This document shows, in pieces, positions 7,900 through 15,618 of a stretch of 29,195 bases of DNA. Under the pieces are notes generated by a model. The model worked only from the letters and a program-made list of their open reading frames with translations, searched no databases and had not been told where the DNA came from. Source of the DNA: Miniphocaeibacter sp964345925 (GTDB taxonomy: Bacteria > Bacillota > Clostridia > Tissierellales > Peptoniphilaceae); NCBI GenBank assembly GCA_964345925.1, contig CAYFSP010000018.1, positions 1 through 29,195 on the forward strand. The letters run 5' to 3'. Positions within the stretch are counted from its first letter, which is position 1. The number at the start of each line of letters is the position of its first letter. A program made the position numbers and the translations under genes.

Positions 7900-8829
7900 T
7901 TACTGTATATAATAATTTTCCAGTATAAATTTATCTTCTATTTTTAAAGAATTGTTTATTTTCTTTAATATATTATTTTCTAGTCTTACCTTACCATTAA
8001 AACTTTCCTCTTCTATGACTTTTCCATTTACAATAAAGTTTTCAGAGTTTTTATCTCTATTTATTAAAATTCCATTTATATTTATTTTTCCTTCCCCCGT
8101 TATATTTCCATTATTTATAAATACTCCTGAAATATTAAAATCCTCTGCTTCCTCTATATTTATAGAACTAGTATTTATAAAATACAATTTATCCTTTTCT
8201 ATAGACATACTTCTAGTAAATAAAATCCTTTTAAAGTCTTTATCCTCATCTTCTGAATTATTAAATTCTTCAACTACCCTGTTACATTCTTCAACTAATA
8301 TAAAGTAATTTTTATCTTCATATGTAAAGACTACAATATCCCCTTCAATTCTTTCAAATTCATTGTTGAGTAGCATATCATATATTTCATTGTTCCCTTC
8401 TAATTTTATTATCTCCTCTTTGTTTAGAATTAAATTATCCTCTTTTGAATATGTAATATTGGAGTTTGTTACTGTGTTTTTATATTTGACTTCATAACTT
8501 AAATGGTACTTCCCATCTTTATTAGTAATCACTTTAATTTCAGTTGATCCACCTTTTAGAATTTCATTATATTCTAAAGTAAATCTTCTTTCACCACCTG
8601 TATTTACATTTAATTTTTTAAATATCTCCTCTAGTATTTCCATAGTATTTTCATTATGCTGTAATTTGTTGAAGATCGATTCTGATATTAAACAATTTTG
8701 ATAATAATCCTTCTGATTTCTATTTATTTTATTTTCAAAGTCCACTCCTATTAAAATCACAGTTATAAGTGCAAATAAAAGTAATGAAATTATTAAAGCG
8801 AATACTGATATATAACCTTTTGTTTTCAT
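7900..8829 (-). CDS. GspK/PilX-like minor pilin with beta-rich C-terminal domain
   Basis: This 309-residue protein begins KTKGYISVFALIISLLL, a short basic leader, a glycine and a hydrophobic helix. It has the shape of a prepilin but lacks Glu at position 5 after the glycine, exactly as GspK and PilX proteins do; those cap the tip complex. It is the last gene of the pilus operon and overlaps the preceding pilin by 4 bp (ATGA). The C-terminal half contains short hydrophobic-polar turns (INIEEAEDFNISG, FINNGNITGEG, ININGILINR) that suggest a small beta-solenoid, as in polymer-forming or bactofilin-like folds. Family assignment comes mainly from the N-terminus and gene order, and the solenoid is my inference. 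Confidence 0.6.
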   Translation of the reverse strand: MKTKGYISVFALIISLLLFALITVILIGVDFENKINRNQKDYYQNCLISESIFNKLQHNENTMEILEEIFKKLNVNTGGERRFTLEYNEILKGGSTEIKVITNKDGKYHLSYEVKYKNTVTNSNITYSKEDNLILNKEEIIKLEGNNEIYDMLLNNEFERIEGDIVVFTYEDKNYFILVEECNRVVEEFNNSEDEDKDFKRILFTRSMSIEKDKLYFINTSSINIEEAEDFNISGVFINNGNITGEGKININGILINRDKNSENFIVNGKVIEEESFNGKVRLENNILKKINNSLKIEDKFILENYYIQ

Positions 8830-9377
8830 AGTCCTACACCTGCATAAATACTGGACTCATAATTTTTACTAATATTTTCAAATTCACATTGAAAATTCAA
8901 ATGGATAAATTTTTCAGCTCTATTGTAATAGGACTTAGAAATATTAACTATATTGGAAGCTATACTGTTATTTCCTATGTTAATATTCTTAAGTCCCTTT
9001 TCTATTGGTCCACTTGAACTTATGGAATGTCTTATCAAGTTTTTAATATCTAGGGAGTAGTAAATATATTGATATTTGTTTTCTTTATTGTATGGTACAA
9101 TTTGTATTAGAAATCCCAGATTATTATCTTTAACATCTATATCGTATTCATCTATTGAATATATATTAATACTTCTTCTTACTTCCTTTTCAATATAGTC
9201 GATTGCATATCTACCGTTGTTCTCCAATTTATTTCTTCCAATATTTCCCTTTAATACGGAACCTGAAATACCTAGTATAGATGTAATAACCGTTAAAATT
9301 ATTAATGATATACCCATTGCTATAATTATTTCTATTAATGTAAAACCCTTTGTTTTTTTATGGAAGTAGGACTTCAT
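8826..9377 (-). CDS. Type IV minor prepilin, PilW/GspJ-like
   Basis: The 183-residue protein has a class-III prepilin signal: leader MKSYFHKKTKG, then FTLIEIIIAMGISLI with Glu at mature position 5 and a hydrophobic helix. It would be cut after the glycine by the prepilin peptidase encoded upstream in the same operon. Its larger size and third place in the four-pilin run fit PilW/GspJ, a tip-complex pilin. The start overlaps the previous pilin gene by 20 bp. No pair of C-terminal cysteines is present. Confidence 0.78.
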   Translation of the reverse strand: MKSYFHKKTKGFTLIEIIIAMGISLIILTVITSILGISGSVLKGNIGRNKLENNGRYAIDYIEKEVRRSINIYSIDEYDIDVKDNNLGFLIQIVPYNKENKYQYIYYSLDIKNLIRHSISSSGPIEKGLKNINIGNNSIASNIVNISKSYYNRAEKFIHLNFQCEFENISKNYESSIYAGVGL

Positions 9378-9699
9378 AAGTTCTAACCTCCTTGTTCTTA
9401 TCCTTTCTCCAAGTATTGACTTTCAATTTATTCATACCATTTATTTCTTCTATATTATATTTAAAATCAAATTCTTCTTTTAAATCATTTGTAATACTTA
9501 TGTCTTTCTCGTTATAATAATCAGCTTTTATACTCTCTACAATACTTTTGCTATAATAATGTAAATCTCTATCATCTTCAGTTAATTTGTCCAATTGCAA
9601 TGCTTTTACAAGAGAAGGCATTGTAAAAGCAGCTATAATTCCAAGTATTAAAATACCAACTAAACATTCTATTAATGTAAAACCTTTAGTCCTTTTCAT
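9358..9699 (-). CDS. Type IV minor prepilin, PilV/GspI-like
   Basis: This 113-residue prepilin has the leader MKRTKG followed by FTLIECLVGILILGIIAAF, with Glu5 present. Small size and second place in the run fit PilV/GspI. I use the ATG at 9699, which has GGAAAGG about 9 nt upstream; an in-frame TTG at 9729 would give an unusually long leader. It overlaps the gene before it by 14 bp and the gene after it by 20 bp, which points to translational coupling across the tip genes. Confidence 0.75.
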   Translation of the reverse strand: MKRTKGFTLIECLVGILILGIIAAFTMPSLVKALQLDKLTEDDRDLHYYSKSIVESIKADYYNEKDISITNDLKEEFDFKYNIEEINGMNKLKVNTWRKDKNKEVRTYEVLLP

Positions 9700-10102
9700 A
9701 TAGATTAACCTTTCCCGTTGCAATTTCAACAGTAACCGAATAGTTTTTTCTTCCCTTTAACTCAAATGTACACCCCTTTTCAGGTGCACCTGTTGAATTA
9801 AATTTAACTTTTGTGGTTTTTCCCCTTAATTTAATATTATTTAAATCGATATAATTTATTTTTCCATTATCATTTATTATTATTTGAGAACCGCCTTCTT
9901 TTATTTCAACTTTATTTTGATAGCCGGAATTTATTGCATTTGTTCTTGCTGAGTTTATAGTGTTAACGACTAAATTTACTTCTAATCTCTCTTTATAATT
10001 ATTTACAAAATCAAATTTAACTATACCAATTGTTAGTATTATTCCCAATATCACTATTGCAACTATTAATTCTACCAATGTAAAAGCCTTTAACTTTTTC
10101 AT
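9686..10102 (-). CDS. Type IV minor prepilin, FimT/GspH-like
   Basis: The 138-residue protein has a very short leader MKKLKA, so the residue before the cut is Ala instead of the usual Gly, followed by FTLVELIVAIVILGIIL with Glu5. Prepilin peptidases tolerate Ala here in several systems. The body (NTINSARTNAINSGYQNKVEIKEGG, later FNSTGAPEKGCTFELKG) matches the beta-rich GspH/FimT type, including the family-like FNSTGAP turn. It opens the run of four tip genes. Confidence 0.78.
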   Translation of the reverse strand: MKKLKAFTLVELIVAIVILGIILTIGIVKFDFVNNYKERLEVNLVVNTINSARTNAINSGYQNKVEIKEGGSQIIINDNGKINYIDLNNIKLRGKTTKVKFNSTGAPEKGCTFELKGRKNYSVTVEIATGKVNLYEKD

Positions 10103-10116
10103 AATATTACCTAATA

Positions 10117-11271
10117 CTATTCAAAGTAAATATCTATATAAATATTTTTTTCTACGTCTACTATTCCATATCTTGTACTTTCATTTTCGTATATCTTATA
10201 TTGGTTTCCACTGAATTCATCTATTATATTTTCATATATATTATTATCCTTTACATATAGATAATGTAATTTTGTTGCCGTATCTATCATTAAACAGTTA
10301 TTAGTATTATTGCTGGCAAATTTTAACATTAACTCCTTCTCATATATTTTTTTTCTATCATTTTTTAAATTTACATACATTATCTTACTTTTTTCATTGT
10401 CGTTAATATCCAAGTAAGATGCTAGTATTCCACTTTCTAAAAATGTATAACCCTGTATTTGTTCCTTTCCTTCTACATTTATTGTAAACACTTCCTTATT
10501 TTCAGAAATACAGTAATAATACGAGTTATTTCCCTCATTGACTAAAGTAAATATCATCTTTCCATTTGATGACATATTACTTGGAGCACCATCTATATTA
10601 TCAAACGAAAAATAACTTTCTGGTCTATTGTTGGATATTGTCTTCAATCCGTATTTTCCATCTTTTTCATAATTATAATAAATATTTCCATTTGCCATAA
10701 CAAATTTAGCAAAATTATTGTTGGCATATAGTTCATCGATTAATACAATTTCATCATTTTCATCAATATATGCAATACAATTTTTTGTCTTATACATATT
10801 TTTTTCTACACCTGTTGGATCTGTAACTGGATCAAAATCAATTTTTTCCGAAACTACATCAGGCGTTGTTAAGTCCTTATATGAAATATATATCTCTCCA
10901 TTATTTATGATTAAATCTACAATATTCATATCATCTTGTAGATTTATGGTTTTAATTATATTTTCATTTTGAAAATCATATATAATTATCTCTTCATGCT
11001 TTTTGTTTGAACTATCATCTGTGTCTTCTGAATTCTCTCCAATCAATATATACAATTTGTTTTTATCGGATTTTAATATATTATAATTATGATCTTCTAT
11101 ATCTGGTAATTTATAATTTGAATAACTATATTTAATTTTCCCCTCTGCTATAAATGAATTTTCTTTTTCAACAATCTTTACATTCTTTTTTGAATTCATA
11201 TAGTTTAAACCTACGAATATTAAAATAGCAGTAATTAGAGTTAATAAAACTATATTTATTTTTCTTTTCAT
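10117..11271 (-). CDS. Unknown membrane-anchored beta-rich protein in the pilus operon
   Basis: I do not recognise this 384-residue protein. It has one N-terminal membrane helix (about 5-24, INIVLLTLITAILIFVGLNY) after a KRK start and no prepilin cleavage motif, so it is predicted to stay anchored with about 360 residues outside. The exterior is made of repeating short strands with aromatic-rich ends, for example NKLYILIGEN, EEIIIYDF, GEIYISYKDL, NCIAYIDEND, GNIYYNYEKDGKYG and KLHYLYVKDNN. This spacing of 40-50 residues suggests a beta-propeller of six or seven blades. It sits between pilD and the four minor pilins, 22 bp and 14 bp from its neighbours, so it is surely co-expressed. A pilus tip, adhesin or assembly role (compare PilY1, a propeller protein beside minor pilins in Proteobacteria) is inference. 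Confidence 0.6.
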   Translation of the reverse strand: MKRKINIVLLTLITAILIFVGLNYMNSKKNVKIVEKENSFIAEGKIKYSYSNYKLPDIEDHNYNILKSDKNKLYILIGENSEDTDDSSNKKHEEIIIYDFQNENIIKTINLQDDMNIVDLIINNGEIYISYKDLTTPDVVSEKIDFDPVTDPTGVEKNMYKTKNCIAYIDENDEIVLIDELYANNNFAKFVMANGNIYYNYEKDGKYGLKTISNNRPESYFSFDNIDGAPSNMSSNGKMIFTLVNEGNNSYYYCISENKEVFTINVEGKEQIQGYTFLESGILASYLDINDNEKSKIMYVNLKNDRKKIYEKELMLKFASNNTNNCLMIDTATKLHYLYVKDNNIYENIIDEFSGNQYKIYENESTRYGIVDVEKNIYIDIYFE

Positions 11272-11293
11272 ATTATAATTGTCCTCTTCATTA

Positions 11294-12001
11294 TTATTTA
11301 TATAGAATAATTGTTAGAAAATATGATAATGAAATCAATGGTACAAACGGTATTCTATACTTTAAATTCTTATATTTTATCATTACGTAAATAGCTGTAA
11401 ATAAACTTATTATTGATATGTAAATTAAAAAAACTGCAATTTCATTAAAATACATCGTAGATGTCAATATTGTAAATAAAAAAATATCTCCGAACCCTAT
11501 TTTTCCCTTTTGCGATAATATATAACCTAATATAATTAAAATTATCAAAAAAACGACTTTAATGATAATATCCATCCTTATAAAATACTTAAAGGGGAAT
11601 TGTAAATTATTTATAAAAAACAGCATAATCAAATGCTTTATGTAAATTTCCTTCGTTTTAATATCTATAATGGACATACCTAAAAGCAATGATCCCTCTA
11701 TGGATATTACAATCCTTAGTAGAAAATCATTTATATTCAAATATGATAGTAGAAATATTAAACCACATAGTAATTCTACTATAGGATACTGGATGCTAAT
11801 TTTTTTACCACAGTAGGTACATTTCCCCTTTTGTAAAATATAGCTAATTACAGGCACTAGATTTTTAACCTTTAAACCCTTCTTACAATGGTCACAATGA
11901 GAAGGTGGATATATTAGAGATTCCTGTAAAATACTCCTGTCTATAAATACATTTATAAAGGAACCAATCATAAGTCCTAGTATGAATATAACAAGTAACA
12001 T
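11294..12001 (-). CDS. pilD: Prepilin peptidase / N-methyltransferase
   Basis: This A24-family membrane aspartyl protease cuts prepilin leaders at the cytoplasmic face and N-methylates the new N-terminus. The 235-residue protein has the N-terminal zinc-binding domain with Cys36, Cys39, Cys61 and Cys64 in two CxxC pairs, so methylation is expected. The two catalytic aspartates are Asp113 (SIIDIKTKEI) and Asp172 in the GFGD motif. It has about seven or eight membrane helices. The start is 1 nt past the pilA stop. Its substrates are the five prepilins of the same operon. Confidence 0.94.
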   Translation of the reverse strand: MLLVIFILGLMIGSFINVFIDRSILQESLIYPPSHCDHCKKGLKVKNLVPVISYILQKGKCTYCGKKISIQYPIVELLCGLIFLLSYLNINDFLLRIVISIEGSLLLGMSIIDIKTKEIYIKHLIMLFFINNLQFPFKYFIRMDIIIKVVFLIILIILGYILSQKGKIGFGDIFLFTILTSTMYFNEIAVFLIYISIISLFTAIYVMIKYKNLKYRIPFVPLISLSYFLTIILYK

Positions 12002-12002
12002 T

Positions 12003-12371
12003 TTACTTCTCTTTTATCTTCCCTGGTGTAACGATAATGTCTCCATCAATATTTATTTGTACTGTATAATATTTTCCACCTTCATTTTCTAATCCCTTGA
12101 TTCCCTTTGGAACCTCTGGGTAATCAGCTATATATTCCTTTGCATCATCGGCATTTTCCCAAGTTGTTTCCGTGCCATCGTTTGCCAAGTAGTTCATAGC
12201 AGCTGATTCCAAGACTTTAACATTTGAATTATGAGCTGTCACCAAACTTCTCTGCCTTGATTCATTGTACTTAGGTATTGCTATTGCAGCTAATATTGCA
12301 AGTATTGCAATAACTATTATAAGTTCCACTAAAGTAAAACCCTTTAATTTTTTACTCTTAATATTATTCAT
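12003..12371 (-). CDS. pilA: Major type IV pilin (PilA-like)
   Basis: The 122-residue prepilin has an 11-residue basic leader ending in LKG, then FTLVELIIVIAILAILAAIA with Glu5, and a helix that runs on through PKYNESRQ into a small soluble domain of about 70 residues. It has no cysteines and, like other Gram-positive pilins, closes with a short beta-rich end (YYTVQINIDGDIIVTPG). The ribosome binding site AGGAGGAG is the strongest of the operon, as suits the main subunit. It lies directly after pilC and before pilD. Confidence 0.88.
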   Translation of the reverse strand: MNNIKSKKLKGFTLVELIIVIAILAILAAIAIPKYNESRQRSLVTAHNSNVKVLESAAMNYLANDGTETTWENADDAKEYIADYPEVPKGIKGLENEGGKYYTVQINIDGDIIVTPGKIKEK

Positions 12372-12379
12372 AACTCCTC

Positions 12380-13462
12380 CTAGTAATTGTAATTATTTAT
12401 GATATCGAACATTGGTATGGCTATGGAAATAACTATTATACCAACAAATACTGCCATAAAGATTATCATTAAAGGCTCAAAAATTCTTATTATGGAGTTA
12501 ATGGAATAGTCCGACTCCTTCTTATAGTAATCTGATACGATTTCAAGTATTTCCCCAAGTCTTCCAGTTTCCTCTCCAACTTCAACCATAGAATTGAAAA
12601 GCTGCGGTAGAATATCAGTATTTTCAAAGGCTTCACTAATGCTAATACCCTCTTGGATTTCGACAATAGCCTTATCTATTTTTTCTTCAATATATAGATT
12701 GTTGGTTCCCTTTCCTATAATTCTTAATGAATCCATAAAATTTACACCACTACTATACGAAATCGATAATGCCCTAGCAATTCTTCCAGTAGTAATCTTT
12801 ACATAATTAATTCCTATAAAGGGAATTTTCACCTTTAAATAATCAATTTTAATTTTAAGAAAATATTTTTTCTTTAATACTATAAATAAAACAACCATTA
12901 TTAAAAATATGGATAATAGAATAAAAAAATATTTTCTTATAAATATACTTATGCTTATTAAAATTCTTGTAATCAAAGGCATTATCATATTGCTACTTTC
13001 AAATAACGAAATAAATGTTGGCATAATATATTTTAATACAAATATTAAAACCGTAATTGTCGTTAAAAATAGTATTACTGGATATGTTAATGCTCCCTTA
13101 ATCTTTTTATTTATTTCGTCCTCTTTTTCATAATAGTCTGAAAGCTTTGACAATATACTTGCTAACTCTCCACTTTCTTCTCCCGTTTCCAACATGGCGA
13201 TTAAGAAATCGTCATATATTCTATATTTGGAAAAAGCTAGGCTAATATGGTCTCCACTGTTTAAGTCGTCATATATTTTATTTAATGAGTAATTTAAAGA
13301 TTTTATCTCTCTTTGATCCTTTAATATTGAAATTGCATTATTAGGGTTTATACCACTTGATAAGAGTACAGAAAATTGTCTTAAAAAAATTGATAAATGT
13401 CTTTTATTCAGTTTTAAGACTATAGGTTTATTTAGCGTTTCCTTAATTTCGTCAATATTCAT
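12380..13462 (-). CDS. pilC: Type IV pilus inner-membrane platform protein PilC (GspF family)
   Basis: The 360-residue protein contains two GspF repeats, each a bundle of cytoplasmic helices followed by membrane helices. The marks are FLRQFSVLLSSGINPNNAI, MLETGEESGELASIL, then later ARALSISYSSGVNFMDSL and MVEVGEETGRLGEIL. About three membrane helices are visible (near 120-150, 165-195 and 330-352). It forms the rotor-like platform that couples the assembly ATPase to pilin insertion. It overlaps pilB by 11 bp. The length is a little short of the 400 usual in Proteobacteria and is common in Firmicutes. Confidence 0.92.
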   Translation of the reverse strand: MNIDEIKETLNKPIVLKLNKRHLSIFLRQFSVLLSSGINPNNAISILKDQREIKSLNYSLNKIYDDLNSGDHISLAFSKYRIYDDFLIAMLETGEESGELASILSKLSDYYEKEDEINKKIKGALTYPVILFLTTITVLIFVLKYIMPTFISLFESSNMIMPLITRILISISIFIRKYFFILLSIFLIMVVLFIVLKKKYFLKIKIDYLKVKIPFIGINYVKITTGRIARALSISYSSGVNFMDSLRIIGKGTNNLYIEEKIDKAIVEIQEGISISEAFENTDILPQLFNSMVEVGEETGRLGEILEIVSDYYKKESDYSINSIIRIFEPLMIIFMAVFVGIIVISIAIPMFDIINNYNY

Positions 13463-14669
13463 TTTCTATCTCCGTATTCAAAGAAAGATCCATTAATTCA
13501 TTAAAGGAAATTATTCCATTTTCTAATTCAGCTACCCCTTTTTCAACTATGGTTTTAATATTTTTTTCTTTGCCGAGATTTCTTAACTCATCTAAATCCA
13601 AATCGTATTTAATGAGTTTTCTAAAATCTCTATCAATATATAGAATTTCCATAATGGCTTTTCTTCCATGGTATCCATTGTTACATTTACTACATCCAAC
13701 TGCTTCATAAACATAATCATTTCTAAAATTACTGTCTATATTTTTAAGAATATCCTTTTGTTCATCTGTTAGTTTTACTTTGGTTTTACAGTGAGGACAT
13801 AGTATTCTAACAAGTCTTTGAGAGACAACTCCTCTTAGAGAAGCTCTTATGAGATAATCGTCAATATTCATATCCAGCAGTCTTATAATAGCCGAGTATG
13901 AATCATTTGTATGTAATGTGCTAAACACCCTATGGCCTGTAATTGAAGAACGTATAGACATTTCTGCCGTTTCCTTATCCCTAGTCTCACCAACTAAAAT
14001 AATCTCTGGATCCTGTCTTAAAATGGATCTTAAAGTATTTGAAAATGTAATTCCCGCTTCCTCGTTAACTTGAATTTGATTAACACCATCTATTTTAAAC
14101 TCCACAGGATCTTCAACTGTAATAATATTTACAAATTCATCGTTTAACTCTTTAATAATGGAGTACAGTGTAGTGCTTTTACCACAACCAGTTGGGCCTA
14201 CTAAATATATTAGACCATTTTCAATACTTATAATTTTTCTAATAATTTCAATATCTTCATCGATAATTCCTAATTTACTTAGTTTTATTTTAGAATCGTC
14301 CTTATCTAAAATCCTTAAAACAATTTTCTCTCCATAAATTGTCAAAATAGTAGAAACCCGTATGTCTACATCTTTACTACTATATGAATATTTAAAGCCA
14401 CCATCTTGAGAAACTCTCTTTTCTGCTACATTTAACTCCGCCATTATTTTAATTCTCGTAGTAAATTTATTAAGCAATGTTTTTTCAAAATTACAATATC
14501 TAAATAATTTTCCATCTAGACGGTACCGTATTCTAATATCCCTTTCCCTAGGCTCAATATGTATATCAGATGCTCCAATTTCTATTGCCTTATTTATTAG
14601 ATTATCGATTTCCGTAACAACATTTAATTCATTTGTATCCTTTTCTTTTATCGATTTTTTAGAAAACAT
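13452..14669 (-). CDS. pilB: Type IV pilus assembly ATPase PilB (GspE family), short form
   Basis: This hexameric extension ATPase has all motor motifs: Walker A GPTGCGKST at 158-166, an Asp box around VEDPVE (185-190), Walker B PEIILVGE at 221-228, and a His box GHRVFSTLHT at 245-254. A four-cysteine zinc site (Cys291, Cys294, Cys326, Cys329) marks an assembly and not a retraction ATPase. At 405 residues it lacks the long N-terminal MshEN domain that binds cyclic-di-GMP in many PilB/MshE proteins; only about 20 residues precede the N2 domain (ASDIHIEPRERDIRIRYR). It is the first gene of the pilus operon. No pilT is in the window. Confidence 0.94.
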   Translation of the reverse strand: MFSKKSIKEKDTNELNVVTEIDNLINKAIEIGASDIHIEPRERDIRIRYRLDGKLFRYCNFEKTLLNKFTTRIKIMAELNVAEKRVSQDGGFKYSYSSKDVDIRVSTILTIYGEKIVLRILDKDDSKIKLSKLGIIDEDIEIIRKIISIENGLIYLVGPTGCGKSTTLYSIIKELNDEFVNIITVEDPVEFKIDGVNQIQVNEEAGITFSNTLRSILRQDPEIILVGETRDKETAEMSIRSSITGHRVFSTLHTNDSYSAIIRLLDMNIDDYLIRASLRGVVSQRLVRILCPHCKTKVKLTDEQKDILKNIDSNFRNDYVYEAVGCSKCNNGYHGRKAIMEILYIDRDFRKLIKYDLDLDELRNLGKEKNIKTIVEKGVAELENGIISFNELMDLSLNTEIENEY

Positions 14670-14683
14670 AATTTTCTCCCATA

Positions 14684-14748
14684 AAAAACATAAAACACTC
14701 TATTAATACTTATAATATCACAGTTTAATAGAAATATTTTATGTTTTT
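14684..14748 (-). promoter_or_regulatory. Nested inverted repeat with extended -10 promoter upstream of pilB
   Basis: AAAAACATAAAA (14684-14695) and TTTTATGTTTTT (14737-14748) are perfect 12-bp inverted repeats, and within them CTATTAA (14700-14706) pairs with TTAATAG (14725-14731). In the loop, on the minus strand, is an extended -10 element TGATATTAT (14720-14712) without a clear -35. A transcript starting near 14705 would carry only the 3' arms. A transcript reading in from the AIM24 gene would fold the whole hairpin just before the pilB ribosome binding site. Function is inferred. Confidence 0.45.
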
Positions 14749-14761
14749 ATTTTATATTTAA

Positions 14762-15442
14762 TTAATCTCCTGATGGAAGTACAGACCTTATTGCACCTGC
14801 AATATTACTAATTGGCATGGACTGTAAAATAACCCTACCCGGTCCCGTCACTATAGTATTAAAAATACCCTCACCACCAAATAACATATTTTTTACACCA
14901 GGAACGGATTTTACATCAAGGGTACAGGTGGAGTCCATTGCTGCTAAATGCCCAGTATCAATTACTATGGATTGGCCTGCTTCAAGTTCATATTCTACAG
15001 CATGGCCATCTATTTCAACAAATGCTTTACCATAACCTGAAAGTCTTTGCATAATAAAGCCTTCACCGCCAAAGAATCCGCCAGCAATTTTCTTATTGAA
15101 GAACACGGAAAGTTCAACAGTTGATTCCGAAGCTAAAAAAGCTCTTTTCTGTGTTATCATTTCATTTCCTGGTGAAATATCAAATTCCATAATACTTCCT
15201 GGAAAACTTGATGCAAAAGCTATCATGCCTTCTCCACCTTGAGCTGTATAAACATTTTGAAATATCTTCTCACCGGAGAACATCCTTCCAAAAGCCTTTC
15301 CTAACCCTCCATTTGTTGTAGTGTCCATTTTCATATTAGGTGACATCCAACTCATGCCACCGCCTTCAGAAATCATACTTTCTCCACCATCTAAGTAACA
15401 GATTACAACTGGTAAATTGTCTCCAACTATTTCATATCTCAT
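14762..15442 (-). CDS. AIM24 / TIGR00266 family protein
   Basis: The 226-residue protein belongs to the AIM24 family of trypsin-inhibitor-like beta-barrel proteins found across bacteria and in yeast mitochondria. Glycine-rich turns mark the fold (GGEGMIAFASSFPG, GGFFGGEGFIMQRLSG, FGGEGIFNTIVTGPGRV). The biochemical role in bacteria is unknown. It has no signal peptide or membrane helix, so it is probably cytoplasmic. It is 92 bp upstream of pilB on the same strand with only the nested dyad between, so read-through into the pilus operon is possible. GGAGGG precedes the ATG. Confidence 0.88.
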   Translation of the reverse strand: MRYEIVGDNLPVVICYLDGGESMISEGGGMSWMSPNMKMDTTTNGGLGKAFGRMFSGEKIFQNVYTAQGGEGMIAFASSFPGSIMEFDISPGNEMITQKRAFLASESTVELSVFFNKKIAGGFFGGEGFIMQRLSGYGKAFVEIDGHAVEYELEAGQSIVIDTGHLAAMDSTCTLDVKSVPGVKNMLFGGEGIFNTIVTGPGRVILQSMPISNIAGAIRSVLPSGD

Positions 15443-15506
15443 AATACCCTCCTTACTATATAATTAGATTTTATCCTAAATAACTTTTTTAATCTATATT
15501 TCAACA

Positions 15507-15521
15507 TTAACTTTAAGTTAA
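15507..15521. promoter_or_regulatory. Palindrome between AIM24 and the XRE regulator
   Basis: TTAACTT-T-AAGTTAA is a perfect 7-1-7 palindrome in the divergent intergenic region. It is a candidate operator, possibly for the XRE protein encoded next to it. Confidence 0.4.
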
Positions 15522-15552
15522 ATTTTTAAACCAATTATTAATTTCCTTTCAA

Positions 15553-15580
15553 TTGTTATAAATTTTTTCACTGATAAAAT
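15553..15580 (+). promoter_or_regulatory. Predicted promoter of the XRE regulator gene
   Basis: TTGTTA (15553-15558) and TAAAAT (15575-15580) with a 16-bp spacer. The 14-bp palindrome at 15589-15602 would sit at the transcript start. Confidence 0.5.
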
Positions 15581-15588
15581 AATATTAA

Positions 15589-15602
15589 GAAATAGCTATT
15601 TC
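15589..15602. promoter_or_regulatory. Candidate autoregulatory operator of the XRE gene
   Basis: GAAATAGCTATTTC is a perfect 14-bp palindrome between the predicted -10 and the ribosome binding site. A bound dimer there would block transcription, a usual layout for XRE self-repression. Confidence 0.45.
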
Positions 15603-15618
15603 ATATTGGAGGTGCCAA

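Noticed and set aside
12003..14669. A competence (comG) operon instead of a pilus operon
   Set aside because: comG operons have a short ATPase too, but this one has its own prepilin peptidase, a zinc-cluster PilB and a GspH-I-J-K style tip set. A role in DNA uptake is still possible.
14670..14761. A c-di-GMP riboswitch in front of the pilus operon, as in C. difficile
   Set aside because: Only 92 bp separate the two genes and the conserved GEMM cores are not visible. The region is a plain AT-rich dyad.
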